This document shows, in pieces, positions 42,229 through 50,472 of a DNA stretch of 64,000 bases. The position numbers and the translations under genes were made by a program. The DNA is taken from positions 372,001 through 436,000 of the forward strand of contig NZ_JOEE01000002.1 in the NCBI RefSeq assembly GCF_000720925.1, given 5' to 3'. Position 1 is the stretch's first letter. Every line of letters begins with the position of its first letter. This DNA is from Phycicoccus jejuensis (GTDB lineage: Bacteria > Actinomycetota > Actinomycetes > Actinomycetales > Dermatophilaceae). Under the pieces are notes generated by a model. The model did no database searches. It had not been told where the DNA came from and saw nothing but the letters and a program-made list of their open reading frames with translations.

Positions 42229-43014
42229 ATGCGACTCCACGGGGCCCACGTCCTCCTGACCGGGGCCACCGGGACGATCGGTACCCGCCTGGCCGACGGT
42301 CTCGCCGCGCGCGGCGCCCGCGTCACCGTCACCGCGCGCAGCCGCGACGCGCTGGGCGACCTCGCGTCGCGCACCGGCGCCCACCCCGTGCCCGTCGACC
42401 TCGCGACCCCCGGCGGCCCCGCCGAGCTGCTCGCCGCCGCCCACTCGGCCCACGGCCCGCCCGACGTCCTCGTGCACAACGCCGCGGTCGAGCTCGTCGG
42501 CCGCCTCGACGACCTCGACGCCTCGTCCCTCGCCGCCGCGATCGCCCTCAACCTGCGCGCCCCGCTCGAGCTGACCCGCCTGGCCCTCCCCGGGATGCGC
42601 GCCCGCCGCCGCGGCCACCTCCTCTGGGTCTCCTCGCTCGCCGGGGTCGCGACCTTCCCCGGCCTCGGGCCCTACGGCGCGACCAAGGCGGGTCTCACCC
42701 GGGCGGCCGCCGGCCTGCGGCTGGAGCTGCGCGGCTCGGGCATCGGCAGCACCGTCGCCGAGCTCGGGCCGGTCGACTCCTCGATGATGGACCGGGCCCG
42801 TCGACATGCTCCGGCCGAGGCGGCGTTCGCCCGGGCCCGGCGGTTGCGCGTGCTGCGGGACCTCGACCCCGCCGCGACCGCCGAGGCGCTGCTCGACGCC
42901 GTCGAGGCCGGACGGCCGCACGTCCGGCTGCCCCGGCGCGCAGCGCCCTTCGCCGCGCTCGCCGCCGCCCCGGGCCTCGCGGTCCGGCTCGCGCTCACCG
43001 GGATCCGCGGATGA
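42229..43014 (+). CDS. Short-chain dehydrogenase/reductase
   Basis: 261 residues, classical SDR. The cofactor motif TGATGTIG (about 11), NNAG-equivalent HNAAVEL (about 84), catalytic Ser in LWVSSLAG (about 130) and YGATKAG for Tyr-x3-Lys (about 146) are visible. The substrate is unknown. It overlaps the acyltransferase-like gene by four bases; the pair may modify a lipid or polyol, but there is no stronger evidence. Confidence 0.85.
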   Translation: MRLHGAHVLLTGATGTIGTRLADGLAARGARVTVTARSRDALGDLASRTGAHPVPVDLATPGGPAELLAAAHSAHGPPDVLVHNAAVELVGRLDDLDASSLAAAIALNLRAPLELTRLALPGMRARRRGHLLWVSSLAGVATFPGLGPYGATKAGLTRAAAGLRLELRGSGIGSTVAELGPVDSSMMDRARRHAPAEAAFARARRLRVLRDLDPAATAEALLDAVEAGRPHVRLPRRAAPFAALAAAPGLAVRLALTGIRG

Positions 43015-43802
43015 GCCACCGCTCGGTCCGCCGCAAGATCGCCGTCGCCACGTGGCGCCCGCCGGTCGAGGGACGCATCCAGGCCCGCGTCGAGGTCGAC
43101 GTGAGCGCCGCGCTGGCGCACCTCTCGCGCCTGCGCGCGAGCACCGGCGTGCGGGTCACCCTGACCCACCTCGTCGGCGCCGCGCTGGCGCGGGGACTGC
43201 GGGCCGTCCCGGAAGCCCGGGCGCGCGTCGTGCTCGGGCGGCTGCACCCCATCGAGGACTGCACGATCGCCTTCGCCGTCGACATCGAGGAGGGCGTCGA
43301 CCTCGCACCGGTGCGCGTCGAGCAGGCGGACCGGCTGACCCCCGTCGAGATCGCGACCCGCGTGCACGACGCCGTGGCCGCGGTCCGGGGGCGGCAGGAC
43401 CGCCACCACCGCCGCACCAACGGCCTCGTGCGCATCGCCCCGTGGTTCGTCATGCGGCCGGTCATGGCCACGGCGAGCCTGCTGGTCGGGGGGCTGGGTC
43501 TGCCCGCGTTCGGCCAGCCCGGGCGGCCGCTCGGCACCGGCTTCGTCTCCAACGTCGGACCGCTCGGGCTCGACGAGGCCTACCTCGCGCCGGCCCCCTT
43601 CGCCCGCACGCCGGTCTACCTGTCCATCGGGGCGGTGCGCCAGCGCCCGGTGGCGGTCGGGGGCCGGGTCGAGGTCAGGCCGGTCGCCGTGCTCGTCGCG
43701 ACGGCCGACCACCGGGTCGTCGACGGCGCGCACGCCGGCCGGCTGCAGTCGATCGTCGTCGAGCTGCTCACCCATCCCGACCGGATGGACACCCCCGCCT
43801 GA
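43011..43802 (+). CDS. Acyltransferase of the 2-oxoacid dehydrogenase E2/CAT fold
   Basis: 263 residues resembling only the catalytic domain of dihydrolipoamide acyltransferases. The catalytic ADHRVVDGAHAG (HxxxDG, about 223) is intact, and VTLTHLVGAALARGL matches the E2 core. There is no lipoyl or subunit-binding domain, so it is not part of a normal oxoacid dehydrogenase. Stand-alone proteins of this fold transfer acyl groups from CoA. It is coupled to the SDR gene; substrate unknown. Confidence 0.75.
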   Translation: MSHRSVRRKIAVATWRPPVEGRIQARVEVDVSAALAHLSRLRASTGVRVTLTHLVGAALARGLRAVPEARARVVLGRLHPIEDCTIAFAVDIEEGVDLAPVRVEQADRLTPVEIATRVHDAVAAVRGRQDRHHRRTNGLVRIAPWFVMRPVMATASLLVGGLGLPAFGQPGRPLGTGFVSNVGPLGLDEAYLAPAPFARTPVYLSIGAVRQRPVAVGGRVEVRPVAVLVATADHRVVDGAHAGRLQSIVVELLTHPDRMDTPA

Positions 43803-43831
43803 CCCCCCGACTTCTTGCCAGTTGACCCGCT

Positions 43832-43856
43832 CGACACGCCGGTCCGACGCGTGTCG
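43832..43856. terminator. Possible short convergent terminator
   Basis: CGACACGC and GCGTGTCG around nine bases, between the acyltransferase gene end and the convergent bacterioferritin gene end. The stem is only 8 bp, so the call is weak. Confidence 0.35.
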
Positions 43857-43902
43857 ACCGGCGGAACTCGCAATCAGTGGGAGGTCGAGCGACGGGGTGG
43901 GG

Positions 43903-44397
43903 TCACTCGGGCGTCGGCCCGGTGCCCGCCTCCATGTGCTGGGCGAGGTACTGCTGGATGCTGATCCGCTCGATCGCCTCGAGCTGCGACTCGAAGAAGT
44001 CGGCGTGCCGCTCCTCGTCGCGCACCATCTCCTCGAAGATCGAGGCCGAGCCGTGGTCGCCGAGGGCGTGGCACTCCTTGGCCGCCGCGTTGAACTGCGC
44101 GATGGCCTCGAGCTCGGAGGCGTGCGCGAGACGCAGCATCTCCTCCGCGGTCTCGCCGACCCGGATGGCCCCGAGCTTCTGGACGTTGGGGTGCCCCTCG
44201 AAGAAGAGGATCCGGTTGATGAGGGCGTCGGCGTCCTTCATCTCGTCGATGGACAGGTCGTAGAAGACCTTGCCGAGCTTGGTGAACCCCCAGTTGTCGA
44301 GCATCCGCGCGTGGAGGAAGTAGGTGTTCGTGACGGTGAGCTCGAAGGTCAGCGCCTCGTTGAAGAGGTCGACGACCCGGCGGTCAACTGGCTGCAC
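43903..44397 (-). CDS. bfr: Bacterioferritin
   Basis: 164 residues. The four-helix ferritin fold carries the di-iron ligands (Glu in NEALTFELTV, YDLSIDEMKDAD and ASELEAIAQ, and EERHAD) and the Met of SIDEMKDAD that ligates haem at the dimer interface. It oxidises and stores iron in 24-subunit cages. The GTG at 44397 follows CAGGAGGAC. It overlaps the upstream bfd-like gene by 14 bases and shares its iron-responsive promoter region. Confidence 0.93.
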   Translation of the reverse strand: MQPVDRRVVDLFNEALTFELTVTNTYFLHARMLDNWGFTKLGKVFYDLSIDEMKDADALINRILFFEGHPNVQKLGAIRVGETAEEMLRLAHASELEAIAQFNAAAKECHALGDHGSASIFEEMVRDEERHADFFESQLEAIERISIQQYLAQHMEAGTGPTPE

Positions 44398-44635
44398 GGA
44401 GGTCCTCCTGGTCGGGGGTCGTGGCCCGGCCGACGGTCAGGTGCTGCAGGTCGTCCATCGTGCGGGCCGTGAGCACGTCATGCTCGCAGACGAGGGCCTT
44501 GACCGTGAAGACGCAGCCGCCGCAGTCGGTGCCCGCGCCGGTCGTGCGGCAGACCTCGGCGAGGGTCGTGGCGCCCGCCTCGACCGCGGCGTGCACGGCG
44601 GTGTCGCTGACGACGCGGCACTGGCAGATGATCAC
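44384..44635 (-). CDS. bfd: Bacterioferritin-associated ferredoxin-like [2Fe-2S] protein
   Basis: 83 residues from a GTG at 44635, chosen because GAGGAG lies eight bases upstream and the protein then begins directly with IICQCRVVSD. The four cluster cysteines are in CQC and CGGC (TGAGTDCGGCVFTV), the Bfd/NirB-type BFD domain. Bfd donates electrons to bacterioferritin so that stored iron is released as Fe2+. The operon order bfd-bfr and the iron box upstream fit that role. Confidence 0.85.
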   Translation of the reverse strand: MIICQCRVVSDTAVHAAVEAGATTLAEVCRTTGAGTDCGGCVFTVKALVCEHDVLTARTMDDLQHLTVGRATTPDQEDLRAAS

Positions 44636-44671
44636 CGCTGCTCCTCGCGCTCGGACCCACGGACCTCCCGT

Positions 44672-44713
44672 GGTGAGGTACACCTAACCACACGAAGGTG
44701 AGGCTTACCTAAG
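44672..44713 (-). promoter_or_regulatory. DtxR/IdeR iron box upstream of bfd-bfr
   Basis: On the minus strand 44713-44695 reads CTTAGGTAAGCCTCACCTT, close to the DtxR/IdeR consensus TTAGGTTAGGCTAACCTAA. A second, shorter dyad with the same half sites (TTAGGT-GT-ACCTCA) follows at 44687-44674. Two sites, 37-78 bp before the bfd start, predict iron-dependent control; activation is usual for bacterioferritin genes under IdeR. Confidence 0.7.
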
Positions 44714-44738
44714 AGTCTCGTGGGCGACCCCTTCCCCG

Positions 44739-44784
44739 GTCGAGTGCGCAAGTGGTCGCCGGGGCTGCCACCTGCGCCCTCGAC
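44739..44784. repeat. 46-bp imperfect palindrome, tandem copy 1
   Basis: Begins GTCGAGTGCGCAAGTGG and ends CCACCTGCGCCCTCGAC, so the ends can pair around CGCCGGGGC-type loop sequence. It is 72 bp from a second copy. It lies in the gap between bfd and the GNAT gene. Confidence 0.65.
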
Positions 44785-44810
44785 TCCCCCTGCGCTCCTC
44801 TCCCTCTCGG

Positions 44811-44856
44811 GTCGAGTGCGCTGGCGGTCGCCGGGGCTACCGCGTGCGCCCTCGAC
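44811..44856. repeat. 46-bp imperfect palindrome, tandem copy 2
   Basis: Begins GTCGAGTGCGCTGGCGG and ends ACCGCGTGCGCCCTCGAC. Relative to copy 1 one stem pair changes from T-A to C-G on both sides (GTGG/CCAC to GCGG/CCGC), a compensatory change that argues for a selected structure. Confidence 0.65.
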
Positions 44857-44903
44857 CCCGGGCGGTGGGGCGGGTCGGTGCGCGGGCGACCTACCGTGGA
44901 CGG

Positions 44904-45563
44904 GTGACGCCGCCGACCCCGCCCCCCGCCCCGCGGATGCGTCGCGCCACCCCGGCCGACGCCGCCGACCTGCGCCGCGTCTGCCTGCGCACCGGTGCGG
45001 CGGGCCGTGACGCCACCGCCCTGCACGCCGACCCCGACGTGCTCGGCGAGGTGTGGGCGCAGCCCTACCTCCACGGCCCCGGATGCCTCGCGCTCGTCGT
45101 CGCGGACGAGCTCGGGGTCGCCGGCTACTGCGTCGCGGCCGCCGACACCGCCGCCTTCGAGGACTGGCTCGAGAACCAGTGGTGGCCGGCCCTGCGCGCG
45201 CGCCACCCCCGCGGCAGCGGCACGACCCCGGCGGACGCCGCGGTCGTCGAGCGCATCCACGCCGGCCCGCGCACCGACCCCGCGCTGCTCGCGACGCACC
45301 CGGCCCACCTGCACGTCGACCTGCTGCCCCGGCTCCAGGGCGGTGGATGGGGGCGCCGGCTCGTCAAGGCGGTGCTCGACGAGCTCGCCGCCGACGGGGT
45401 CGCCGGGCTGCACCTCGGCGTCGACCCCCGCAACCCCGGGGCCATCGCCTTCTACCGCCGCCTGGGGCTGCAGCCGCTCGGCGGCGACGAGGGCGTCACC
45501 CTGCTCGGCACGACCCTGCCCCGGCCGACGGGGTCGACGGGGTCGACGGGGACGACGACCTAG
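44904..45563 (+). CDS. GNAT-family acetyltransferase
   Basis: 219 residues from the GTG at 44904. Homology begins near MRRATPADAADLRRV. The acetyl-CoA site is seen as LQGGGWGRRLVKAVLDEL (Q/R-x2-G-x-G/A variant) and NPGAIAFYRRLG. GNAT enzymes acetylate amines; resemblance is to protein families annotated as O-GlcNAcase-type GNATs, with an unusual WLENQWWP insertion. The start is chosen because TACCGT (44892-44897) lies six bases before it, a leaderless -10. The C-terminus ends in a TGSTGSTG repeat encoded by short GGGGTCGAC tandem units. Confidence 0.75.
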   Translation: MTPPTPPPAPRMRRATPADAADLRRVCLRTGAAGRDATALHADPDVLGEVWAQPYLHGPGCLALVVADELGVAGYCVAAADTAAFEDWLENQWWPALRARHPRGSGTTPADAAVVERIHAGPRTDPALLATHPAHLHVDLLPRLQGGGWGRRLVKAVLDELAADGVAGLHLGVDPRNPGAIAFYRRLGLQPLGGDEGVTLLGTTLPRPTGSTGSTGTTT

Positions 45564-46870
45564 GCCACCGGCCCACCGACGTCGGCGCGCAGCCCCTCCT
45601 CGACGGCGTCGAGCCACCGGCCGACGTGCTCGCGCGCCTCCGGCGTGTCCGGGTAGCGGCAGCGCAGGTGCAGGCCCGACCCGTTGACGACGAGCCACAC
45701 CATCACGCCGTCGGTGCGGATCCGCGCCGAGACGTACTGCAGCTCCAGGGCCGGGTCGAGCTCCACCGGCAGCCGGCGGGTGTCGAGCCACGAGACGGCG
45801 AACATCCCCGGCGCCTGCGGCATCCCGCCCCACGGCGCGAGGATGGGGGCGAGCGGCCAGGACCCGAGCGAGAGCGCCTCGCGCACCGCCGTGGCACACG
45901 CGGCCGGCTCGGGGTCGAAGGACTCGAGCACCGCGTTGGTGATGAACCACCCACACGCGTCGTGCCAGCGCGGCTCGTAGCGGCTGTGGACGGGGAAGAC
46001 CGCCCGCAGCGGGCGGCCGGCGAGGGCGCGCGAGGCGCGGGTGAGGGCCGACGTCGCCATCGCGACCAGCCGCACCCCGTCCGCCCGGGCCCGGACGGTC
46101 AGCCGCTCGACCTCCTCGGCGTCGAGCACGTCACGCACCTCGACGACCTCCGGGCGCGCGCTCGAGACGTCGCCGAGGGGGAGGGGGAAGAGGGGCATCA
46201 CCCCGCCCTCGGCCTCGAGCACGTCGGCCCACCGGCGGCGCACCTCACCCGGCGCGGGGGGCCGGGCGGCGAGCGCTGCGGTGTGCTCGGCGAAGGCCGG
46301 CACCTCGGGCAGCGCCGCGCCCACGGGGCGACCGGCGACCACGTCGTCGAGACAGGCCAGCAGGTCGCTGACCAGCACGACGAGGCTCCACATGTCGACG
46401 TGGGCGTGCTCGGCCGCGACGACGAGCGACGGGCGCGAGCCATCCGGCGGCTCCACGAGGCAGATGCGGTGCGCCGGAACCGAGTACGAGCGGCAGGTCG
46501 CGTCGAGGACCTCCCGCAGCACCTCGCGCGCCGGTCGCCCGTCCAGCGCGTGCTCGACCCACGACCCCGGCGCGACGTCGACCTCGTGCAGCTCGACCTC
46601 TCCGGACGGGTTCTGCGAGAACACGGTCCGCAACGTGCCGTGCCGCCGGACGACGGCGCACCAGGCCTCCGCGAGGGCGTCCGAGTCCATGGCCGAGGGC
46701 AGCCGGACGGCGACCGCCATCCACGACCCGGGCCGGTCACCCTCGCCGACGTGCCGCCCCTGGTCGAACGAGACCGGCAGCGCCCGTCCGCGCGAGGGCG
46801 GCACGACCACGCCGAGGCTGCGGACGCGCCCGTCGGGGAGGGCCATCTGCGCGACGTTGGTCAGGCGCAT
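45560..46870 (-). CDS. Stand-alone condensation-domain acyltransferase (PapA-like)
   Basis: 436 residues with the condensation-domain fold of NRPS and mycobacterial PapA proteins. The active-site motif HHxxxDG reads AEHAHVDMWS, keeping the second His and the Asp, and the later DFG-like region is GWFITNAV. Such proteins join an acyl donor to an alcohol or amine. No carrier, adenylation or PKS gene is near, so donor and acceptor are unknown. The ATG at 46870 is preferred to 46891 because TAGAGT (46884-46879) lies eight bases upstream, a leaderless arrangement. It is divergent from the hydrolase gene and its end overlaps the GNAT end by four bases. Confidence 0.75.
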   Translation of the reverse strand: MRLTNVAQMALPDGRVRSLGVVVPPSRGRALPVSFDQGRHVGEGDRPGSWMAVAVRLPSAMDSDALAEAWCAVVRRHGTLRTVFSQNPSGEVELHEVDVAPGSWVEHALDGRPAREVLREVLDATCRSYSVPAHRICLVEPPDGSRPSLVVAAEHAHVDMWSLVVLVSDLLACLDDVVAGRPVGAALPEVPAFAEHTAALAARPPAPGEVRRRWADVLEAEGGVMPLFPLPLGDVSSARPEVVEVRDVLDAEEVERLTVRARADGVRLVAMATSALTRASRALAGRPLRAVFPVHSRYEPRWHDACGWFITNAVLESFDPEPAACATAVREALSLGSWPLAPILAPWGGMPQAPGMFAVSWLDTRRLPVELDPALELQYVSARIRTDGVMVWLVVNGSGLHLRCRYPDTPEAREHVGRWLDAVEEGLRADVGGPVA

Positions 46871-46920
46871 GCCGCCGTACTCTAGGCGCATCCCCGACGA
46901 CGGACCGCCCTGGAGGCGCT

Positions 46921-47724
46921 GTGCCCACGTTCGAGCTCGACGGCGCGACGCTCGACCACGACGTCGTCGGTGACGACGGCCCGCTCGTCGTGCAGCTGCA
47001 CGGCCTCACCTCCTGCCGCGAGCGGGACGAGCGGATGGGCCTCGACCTCGCCCGCGCCCTGCGCCACCACCGGGTGCTGCGCTACGACGCACGCGGACAC
47101 GGCCGCTCGACGGGCGACCGGCACCCTGCGTCCTACGCGTGGCACCACCTCGCCGAGGACCTCCTCGCGCTCCTGGACCACGTCGCCCCCGGCGAGACGG
47201 TGCACGGCCTCGGGCCGTCGATGGGCACGGCGACGCTGCTGCACGCCGCCCTGCGCGACCCGGGCCGCTTCGCGAGCCTCACCCTCGCCGTGCCCCCGAC
47301 GGCCTGGACCACCCGGCGCGCCCAGGCGGCCGCCTACCTCGCGAGCGCCGAGCTCGTCGAGCGCGAGGGCCTCGCCGCGTTCGTCGCCCGGGCGGCCACG
47401 ACGGGGCCACCGCCCGCCCTCGCCGACGCACCGCTCACCGAGCCGGCCGTCCCCGAGCACCTGCTGCCGAGCGTCCTGCGCGGCGCGGCCTCCACCGACC
47501 TGCCGCCCGCCGAGGCCCTGACCGGCATCGACGTGCCCACCCTGGTCCTCGCGTGGAGCGACGACCCGGGGCATCCGCTGAGCACGGCAGCCCTCCTGCA
47601 CGAGCTCGTCGACGACAGCCGGCTCGTCGTCGCCCGCACGCCCTACGGGATCATGGCGTGGCCCGGGCTCGTCGCCGACCACGTGGCCTCGCACGCGGAG
47701 AGGGCCCGTCACCCCCTGCGGTGA
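46921..47724 (+). CDS. Alpha/beta hydrolase
   Basis: 267 residues. The oxyanion region VVQLHGLTSCR, RYDARGHGRSTG and the nucleophile elbow GLGPSMGTATLL (G-x-S-x-G) are typical. An acidic residue is available in LAWSDDPGHPLS. The C-terminal segment where the catalytic His is expected reads VVARTPYGIMAWPG and has none, so the hydrolytic activity is uncertain. Divergent from the condensation protein. Substrate unknown. Confidence 0.8.
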   Translation: MPTFELDGATLDHDVVGDDGPLVVQLHGLTSCRERDERMGLDLARALRHHRVLRYDARGHGRSTGDRHPASYAWHHLAEDLLALLDHVAPGETVHGLGPSMGTATLLHAALRDPGRFASLTLAVPPTAWTTRRAQAAAYLASAELVEREGLAAFVARAATTGPPPALADAPLTEPAVPEHLLPSVLRGAASTDLPPAEALTGIDVPTLVLAWSDDPGHPLSTAALLHELVDDSRLVVARTPYGIMAWPGLVADHVASHAERARHPLR

Positions 47725-47731
47725 CGGGCCC
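47702..47731. terminator. Bidirectional terminator between hydrolase and CsbD genes
   Basis: GGGCCCGTCACC and GGTGACGGGCCC pair perfectly around six bases. The hairpin overlaps the last codons of the hydrolase gene and lies 22 bases beyond the minus-strand CsbD stop. Confidence 0.75.
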
Positions 47732-47752
47732 TCCCGTGTGGTGCGGCGAGGA

Positions 47753-47923
47753 TCAGGACAGGGTGTCCTTGATGTTCTCGCCGGCCTTCGTGGCCTTGGC
47801 CTCGGCCTGGTCGGCCTTGCCCTCGGCCTCGAGACGCTCGTTGTTCGTGGCGTCGCCGATGACCTCCTTGGCCTTGCCGGTGAGGTCCTGAGCGGCGTTC
47901 TTGGCCTTGTCAGCGATACCCAT
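47753..47923 (-). CDS. CsbD-family stress protein
   Basis: 56 residues, beginning MGIADKAKNAAQDLTGKAKE and then NNERLEAEGKADQAEAK, the charged Lys/Glu/Ala repeat pattern of the CsbD family. These small, highly expressed hydrophilic proteins are induced by general stress; the molecular role is unknown. GAGAGGAAC precedes the ATG. It adjoins the AmaP-like and Asp23-like genes, which are also envelope or alkaline-stress associated. Confidence 0.9.
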   Translation of the reverse strand: MGIADKAKNAAQDLTGKAKEVIGDATNNERLEAEGKADQAEAKATKAGENIKDTLS

Positions 47924-47986
47924 GGTGGTGTTCCTCTCTGTGGTGGTGGATGGGTCGGACGGGTGGTTCGGGATGACCCGGGGGGG

Positions 47987-48547
47987 TCAGGTGGTGGCCG
48001 CGTTGCGCGGCGGCCGGTGCACCTTGACGCGGTAGCGGACCGGGACGGCACCACCGGTGGCGGTGGCCACCTCGGCGTCGACGGCCGCGAGGTCGCGGCG
48101 CAGCTCGGTCAGCAAGGCGTCGTGGCGGGCCGTGACGGTGACCTCGACGACCCCGGCGTCGGTGCCGGAGCCCACGGAGCCGGAGGCCGACTCGGTGGCC
48201 AGCCGGGACTCCGCGGCGGCGGCGACGACGTCGGCGAGGGCGCCGAGGCGCAGGCGCAGGCGCCCGTCCTCACCGCTGCCCGGCAGCGAGATGGCCCGGA
48301 TGCCGACGCGCTGCAGGTGCGCCGAGAGCCACGACAGGCCGGCGACGACGAGCAGGACACCTAGGACGGCGACGAGCCAGGTCCACCAGGAGGCGGCGGC
48401 CCACGAGCCGGCGGCGGGGACGGCCAGGGTGTCGGCCGAGCCGAGCACGCCCGCCCACCAGAGGCCGAGGGCGACGCCACCGGCGAGGAGGAGCAGCCCG
48501 ACGACGAGGGTCAGGCTGCGGTCGAGCCGCATCGCGGAACGGGTCAT
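47987..48547 (-). CDS. AmaP/DUF6286-like membrane-anchored stress protein
   Basis: 186 residues from the ATG at 48547 (ribosome binding site GGGAGGC). Two membrane helices (about 13-34 and 57-80) are followed by a cytoplasmic domain whose VEVTVTARHDALLTELRRDLAA pattern resembles Asp23-associated AmaP proteins. AmaP anchors Asp23-type proteins to the membrane. A small Asp23-like protein is encoded divergently next to it, which supports this reading. Confidence 0.7.
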   Translation of the reverse strand: MTRSAMRLDRSLTLVVGLLLLAGGVALGLWWAGVLGSADTLAVPAAGSWAAASWWTWLVAVLGVLLVVAGLSWLSAHLQRVGIRAISLPGSGEDGRLRLRLGALADVVAAAAESRLATESASGSVGSGTDAGVVEVTVTARHDALLTELRRDLAAVDAEVATATGGAVPVRYRVKVHRPPRNAATT

Positions 48548-48599
48548 CGCTTGCCTCCCAGGGTCGAGACCTTGACGGAGACGCAACGACGTCCTCGTC

Positions 48600-48869
48600 G
48601 TGCGCGAGTGGGTGCTCGTCGGTGTCCTGCGCGAGGCCGTGTCCGCGCTCGTCGGCGTGACGCCCACCCAGATCCGCGTCGGCCTCGAGGAGGACCGCTG
48701 CACCTCGGTGGCCGTCCACGTCACCGCCACCTACGGCGCCGTCCTCGCCGATGCCGCGAGCGCCGTGCGGTCGACCGTCGCGCGGGCGGTCGTCGACACG
48801 CTCGGCGCGGACGCGCTGCCGCCGGAGGGCGTGCCCGTCGAGGTCACCATCGACGACGTCATCGTCTGA
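48600..48869 (+). CDS. Small Asp23/Gls24-like protein
   Basis: 89 residues from a GTG. The pattern MREWVLVGVLREAVSALVGV, then VAVHVTATYGAVLADAASA and VDTLGADALPPEGVPVEV is that of truncated Asp23/Gls24 domains found with AmaP and DUF6286 proteins in actinobacteria. No good ribosome binding site is seen and no upstream ATG is in frame, so the start is uncertain. It is divergent from the AmaP-like gene. Confidence 0.6.
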   Translation: MREWVLVGVLREAVSALVGVTPTQIRVGLEEDRCTSVAVHVTATYGAVLADAASAVRSTVARAVVDTLGADALPPEGVPVEVTIDDVIV

Positions 48870-48980
48870 CACGCCGCCGAGCGACCGGTGGCGTGAGTCC
48901 GGGCTCCGGCGGTGGTGCCGTTCCTGGCGCCGGACGTGGGGTGATCGCCCCACGTCTCACGCCATCGCGCGCGCCCTGGG

Positions 48981-50414
48981 TCAGGAGCCCGCGGCCTCGT
49001 CGGCCGCGTCCTCGGGCTGCCAGACCGGCGGGTCGGCCGGCGTGAGGTCGGGGTCGTCCTCGGCGAAGGTCCGGATGCGGCCGACCTCGGTGTTCGGACC
49101 CTCGAAGCGGACGGTCACCCGCCCGACCCCGCTGCCCTGCACCCAGCCCCGGCCGTGCTCGACGTGCTCGACGTCCTGGCCCGGGCGCCACGGCGAGCGC
49201 GGCGCCGGCTGGTCCGCGGCCGGCGCCTCGTCCCCCGGGCCCGCCGGCTCCTCGACCGGCAGCGCGCCCCCGCCGGCGTCCGGCCGGACGAACTCGTCGT
49301 CGTCCTCGACCGTGCCCGTGCGCACCGGGCCCGGCCGGTCGTCGAGGAGTCCGTCGAGCAGGTCCGGCTGCGTGTAGAGCGAGAGGCCCGAGACGCCGAC
49401 GCCGAGCAGCCGCAGGCCGTCCGCGACGTCGAGGCCGTCGAGGAGGCGCAGCGCCTGCCGCAGGACCACCGCGTCGGCGTCGGTCGGCTGGTCGAGGGTC
49501 GTCGAGCGGGTCAGCGTGCTGAAGTCGTGGCGTCGCGCCTTGAGGACCACGGTCCGCCCCGAGAGCCCGTCGGCGCGCAGCCGCTCGCCGACCCGGTCGG
49601 TCAGCCGGCGCACGTGCTCCGCGAGCCGGACCCGGTCGGTCACGTCGGTCTCAAAGGTCGACTCGGCCGACACCGACTTCGCCGCGCGCTCGGTGACGAC
49701 CTCGCGGTCGTCCTCGCCGCGCGCGAACGCGTGCAGCTGCGTGCCGTGCGCCTTGCCGAGCAGCGCGACGACCTCGTCGAGGTCGAGCGCGGCGAGCCGC
49801 CCCACCGTCGCGATGCCGTGCGCCGTCAGCCGCGCCGCCGTCGCCGGGCCGACCCCGGGGATGGCGCGCACCGCCATCGGGGCCAGGCGCTCGGCCTCCT
49901 CGCCGGGCGGCACGACGATCTGGCCGTCGGGCTTGGCGAGGTCGGAGTGGATCTTCGCGACGAGCTTGCTCGTGCCGGCGCCCACCGACGCGGTGAGCCC
50001 GGTCCGAGCCTGGATCCGGGCGCGCAGCCCCCCGACCAGCTCGCCGACCAGCCCGACGTCGGCCTGCGGGTGCTGCGGGGTGAGGTCGAGGTAGGCCTCG
50101 TCGATGGACACCTGCTCGACGAGGGGCGTCAGCTCGCGGACGAGGTCCATCACGGCGTGCGAGGCGTCGCGGTAGGCCTCGAAGCGGGGGCTGAGGAAGG
50201 CGGCGTTCGGGCAGCGGCGGCGGGCCTCGGCGGTCGGCATCGCCGAGCGGATGCCGAAGACGCGCGCCTCGTACGACGCGGTCGACACGACGCCGCGACC
50301 GCGGACCCCGCCGACGACGACCGGCTTGCCGCGCAGCGACGGCTTGTGGAGCTGCTCGACGGCCGTGAAGAACGCGTCGAGGTCCAGGTGGAGGATCACC
50401 GGACGCGCGCGCAC
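48981..50414 (-). CDS. dinB: DNA polymerase IV (Y-family)
   Basis: 477 residues. LHLDLDAFFTAVEQ (about 8-21) and the catalytic VSIDEAYLDLT (about 105) supply the metal ligands; ASYEARVFGIRSAMP binds the nucleotide; GVGPATAARL is the HhH motif; the little finger follows (SVSAESTFETDV). It copies damaged templates. About 100 extra C-terminal residues carry a SH3-like element (WRPGQDVEHVEHGRGWVQGS) common in actinobacterial Pol IV. The GTG at 50414 is chosen because CAGACT lies six bases upstream, fitting a leaderless transcript. Confidence 0.93.
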   Translation of the reverse strand: MRARPVILHLDLDAFFTAVEQLHKPSLRGKPVVVGGVRGRGVVSTASYEARVFGIRSAMPTAEARRRCPNAAFLSPRFEAYRDASHAVMDLVRELTPLVEQVSIDEAYLDLTPQHPQADVGLVGELVGGLRARIQARTGLTASVGAGTSKLVAKIHSDLAKPDGQIVVPPGEEAERLAPMAVRAIPGVGPATAARLTAHGIATVGRLAALDLDEVVALLGKAHGTQLHAFARGEDDREVVTERAAKSVSAESTFETDVTDRVRLAEHVRRLTDRVGERLRADGLSGRTVVLKARRHDFSTLTRSTTLDQPTDADAVVLRQALRLLDGLDVADGLRLLGVGVSGLSLYTQPDLLDGLLDDRPGPVRTGTVEDDDEFVRPDAGGGALPVEEPAGPGDEAPAADQPAPRSPWRPGQDVEHVEHGRGWVQGSGVGRVTVRFEGPNTEVGRIRTFAEDDPDLTPADPPVWQPEDAADEAAGS

Positions 50415-50472
50415 GCCCCCAGTCTGCCTCCGCCCACCGACCCCGCCCGGTCGGCCCGTGAGGGCTGCGGGC

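Noticed and set aside
44844-44903. An N-terminal extension of the GNAT protein from 44844
   Set aside because: It is encoded by the second 46-bp palindrome and spacer; a leaderless -10 supports the GTG at 44904.
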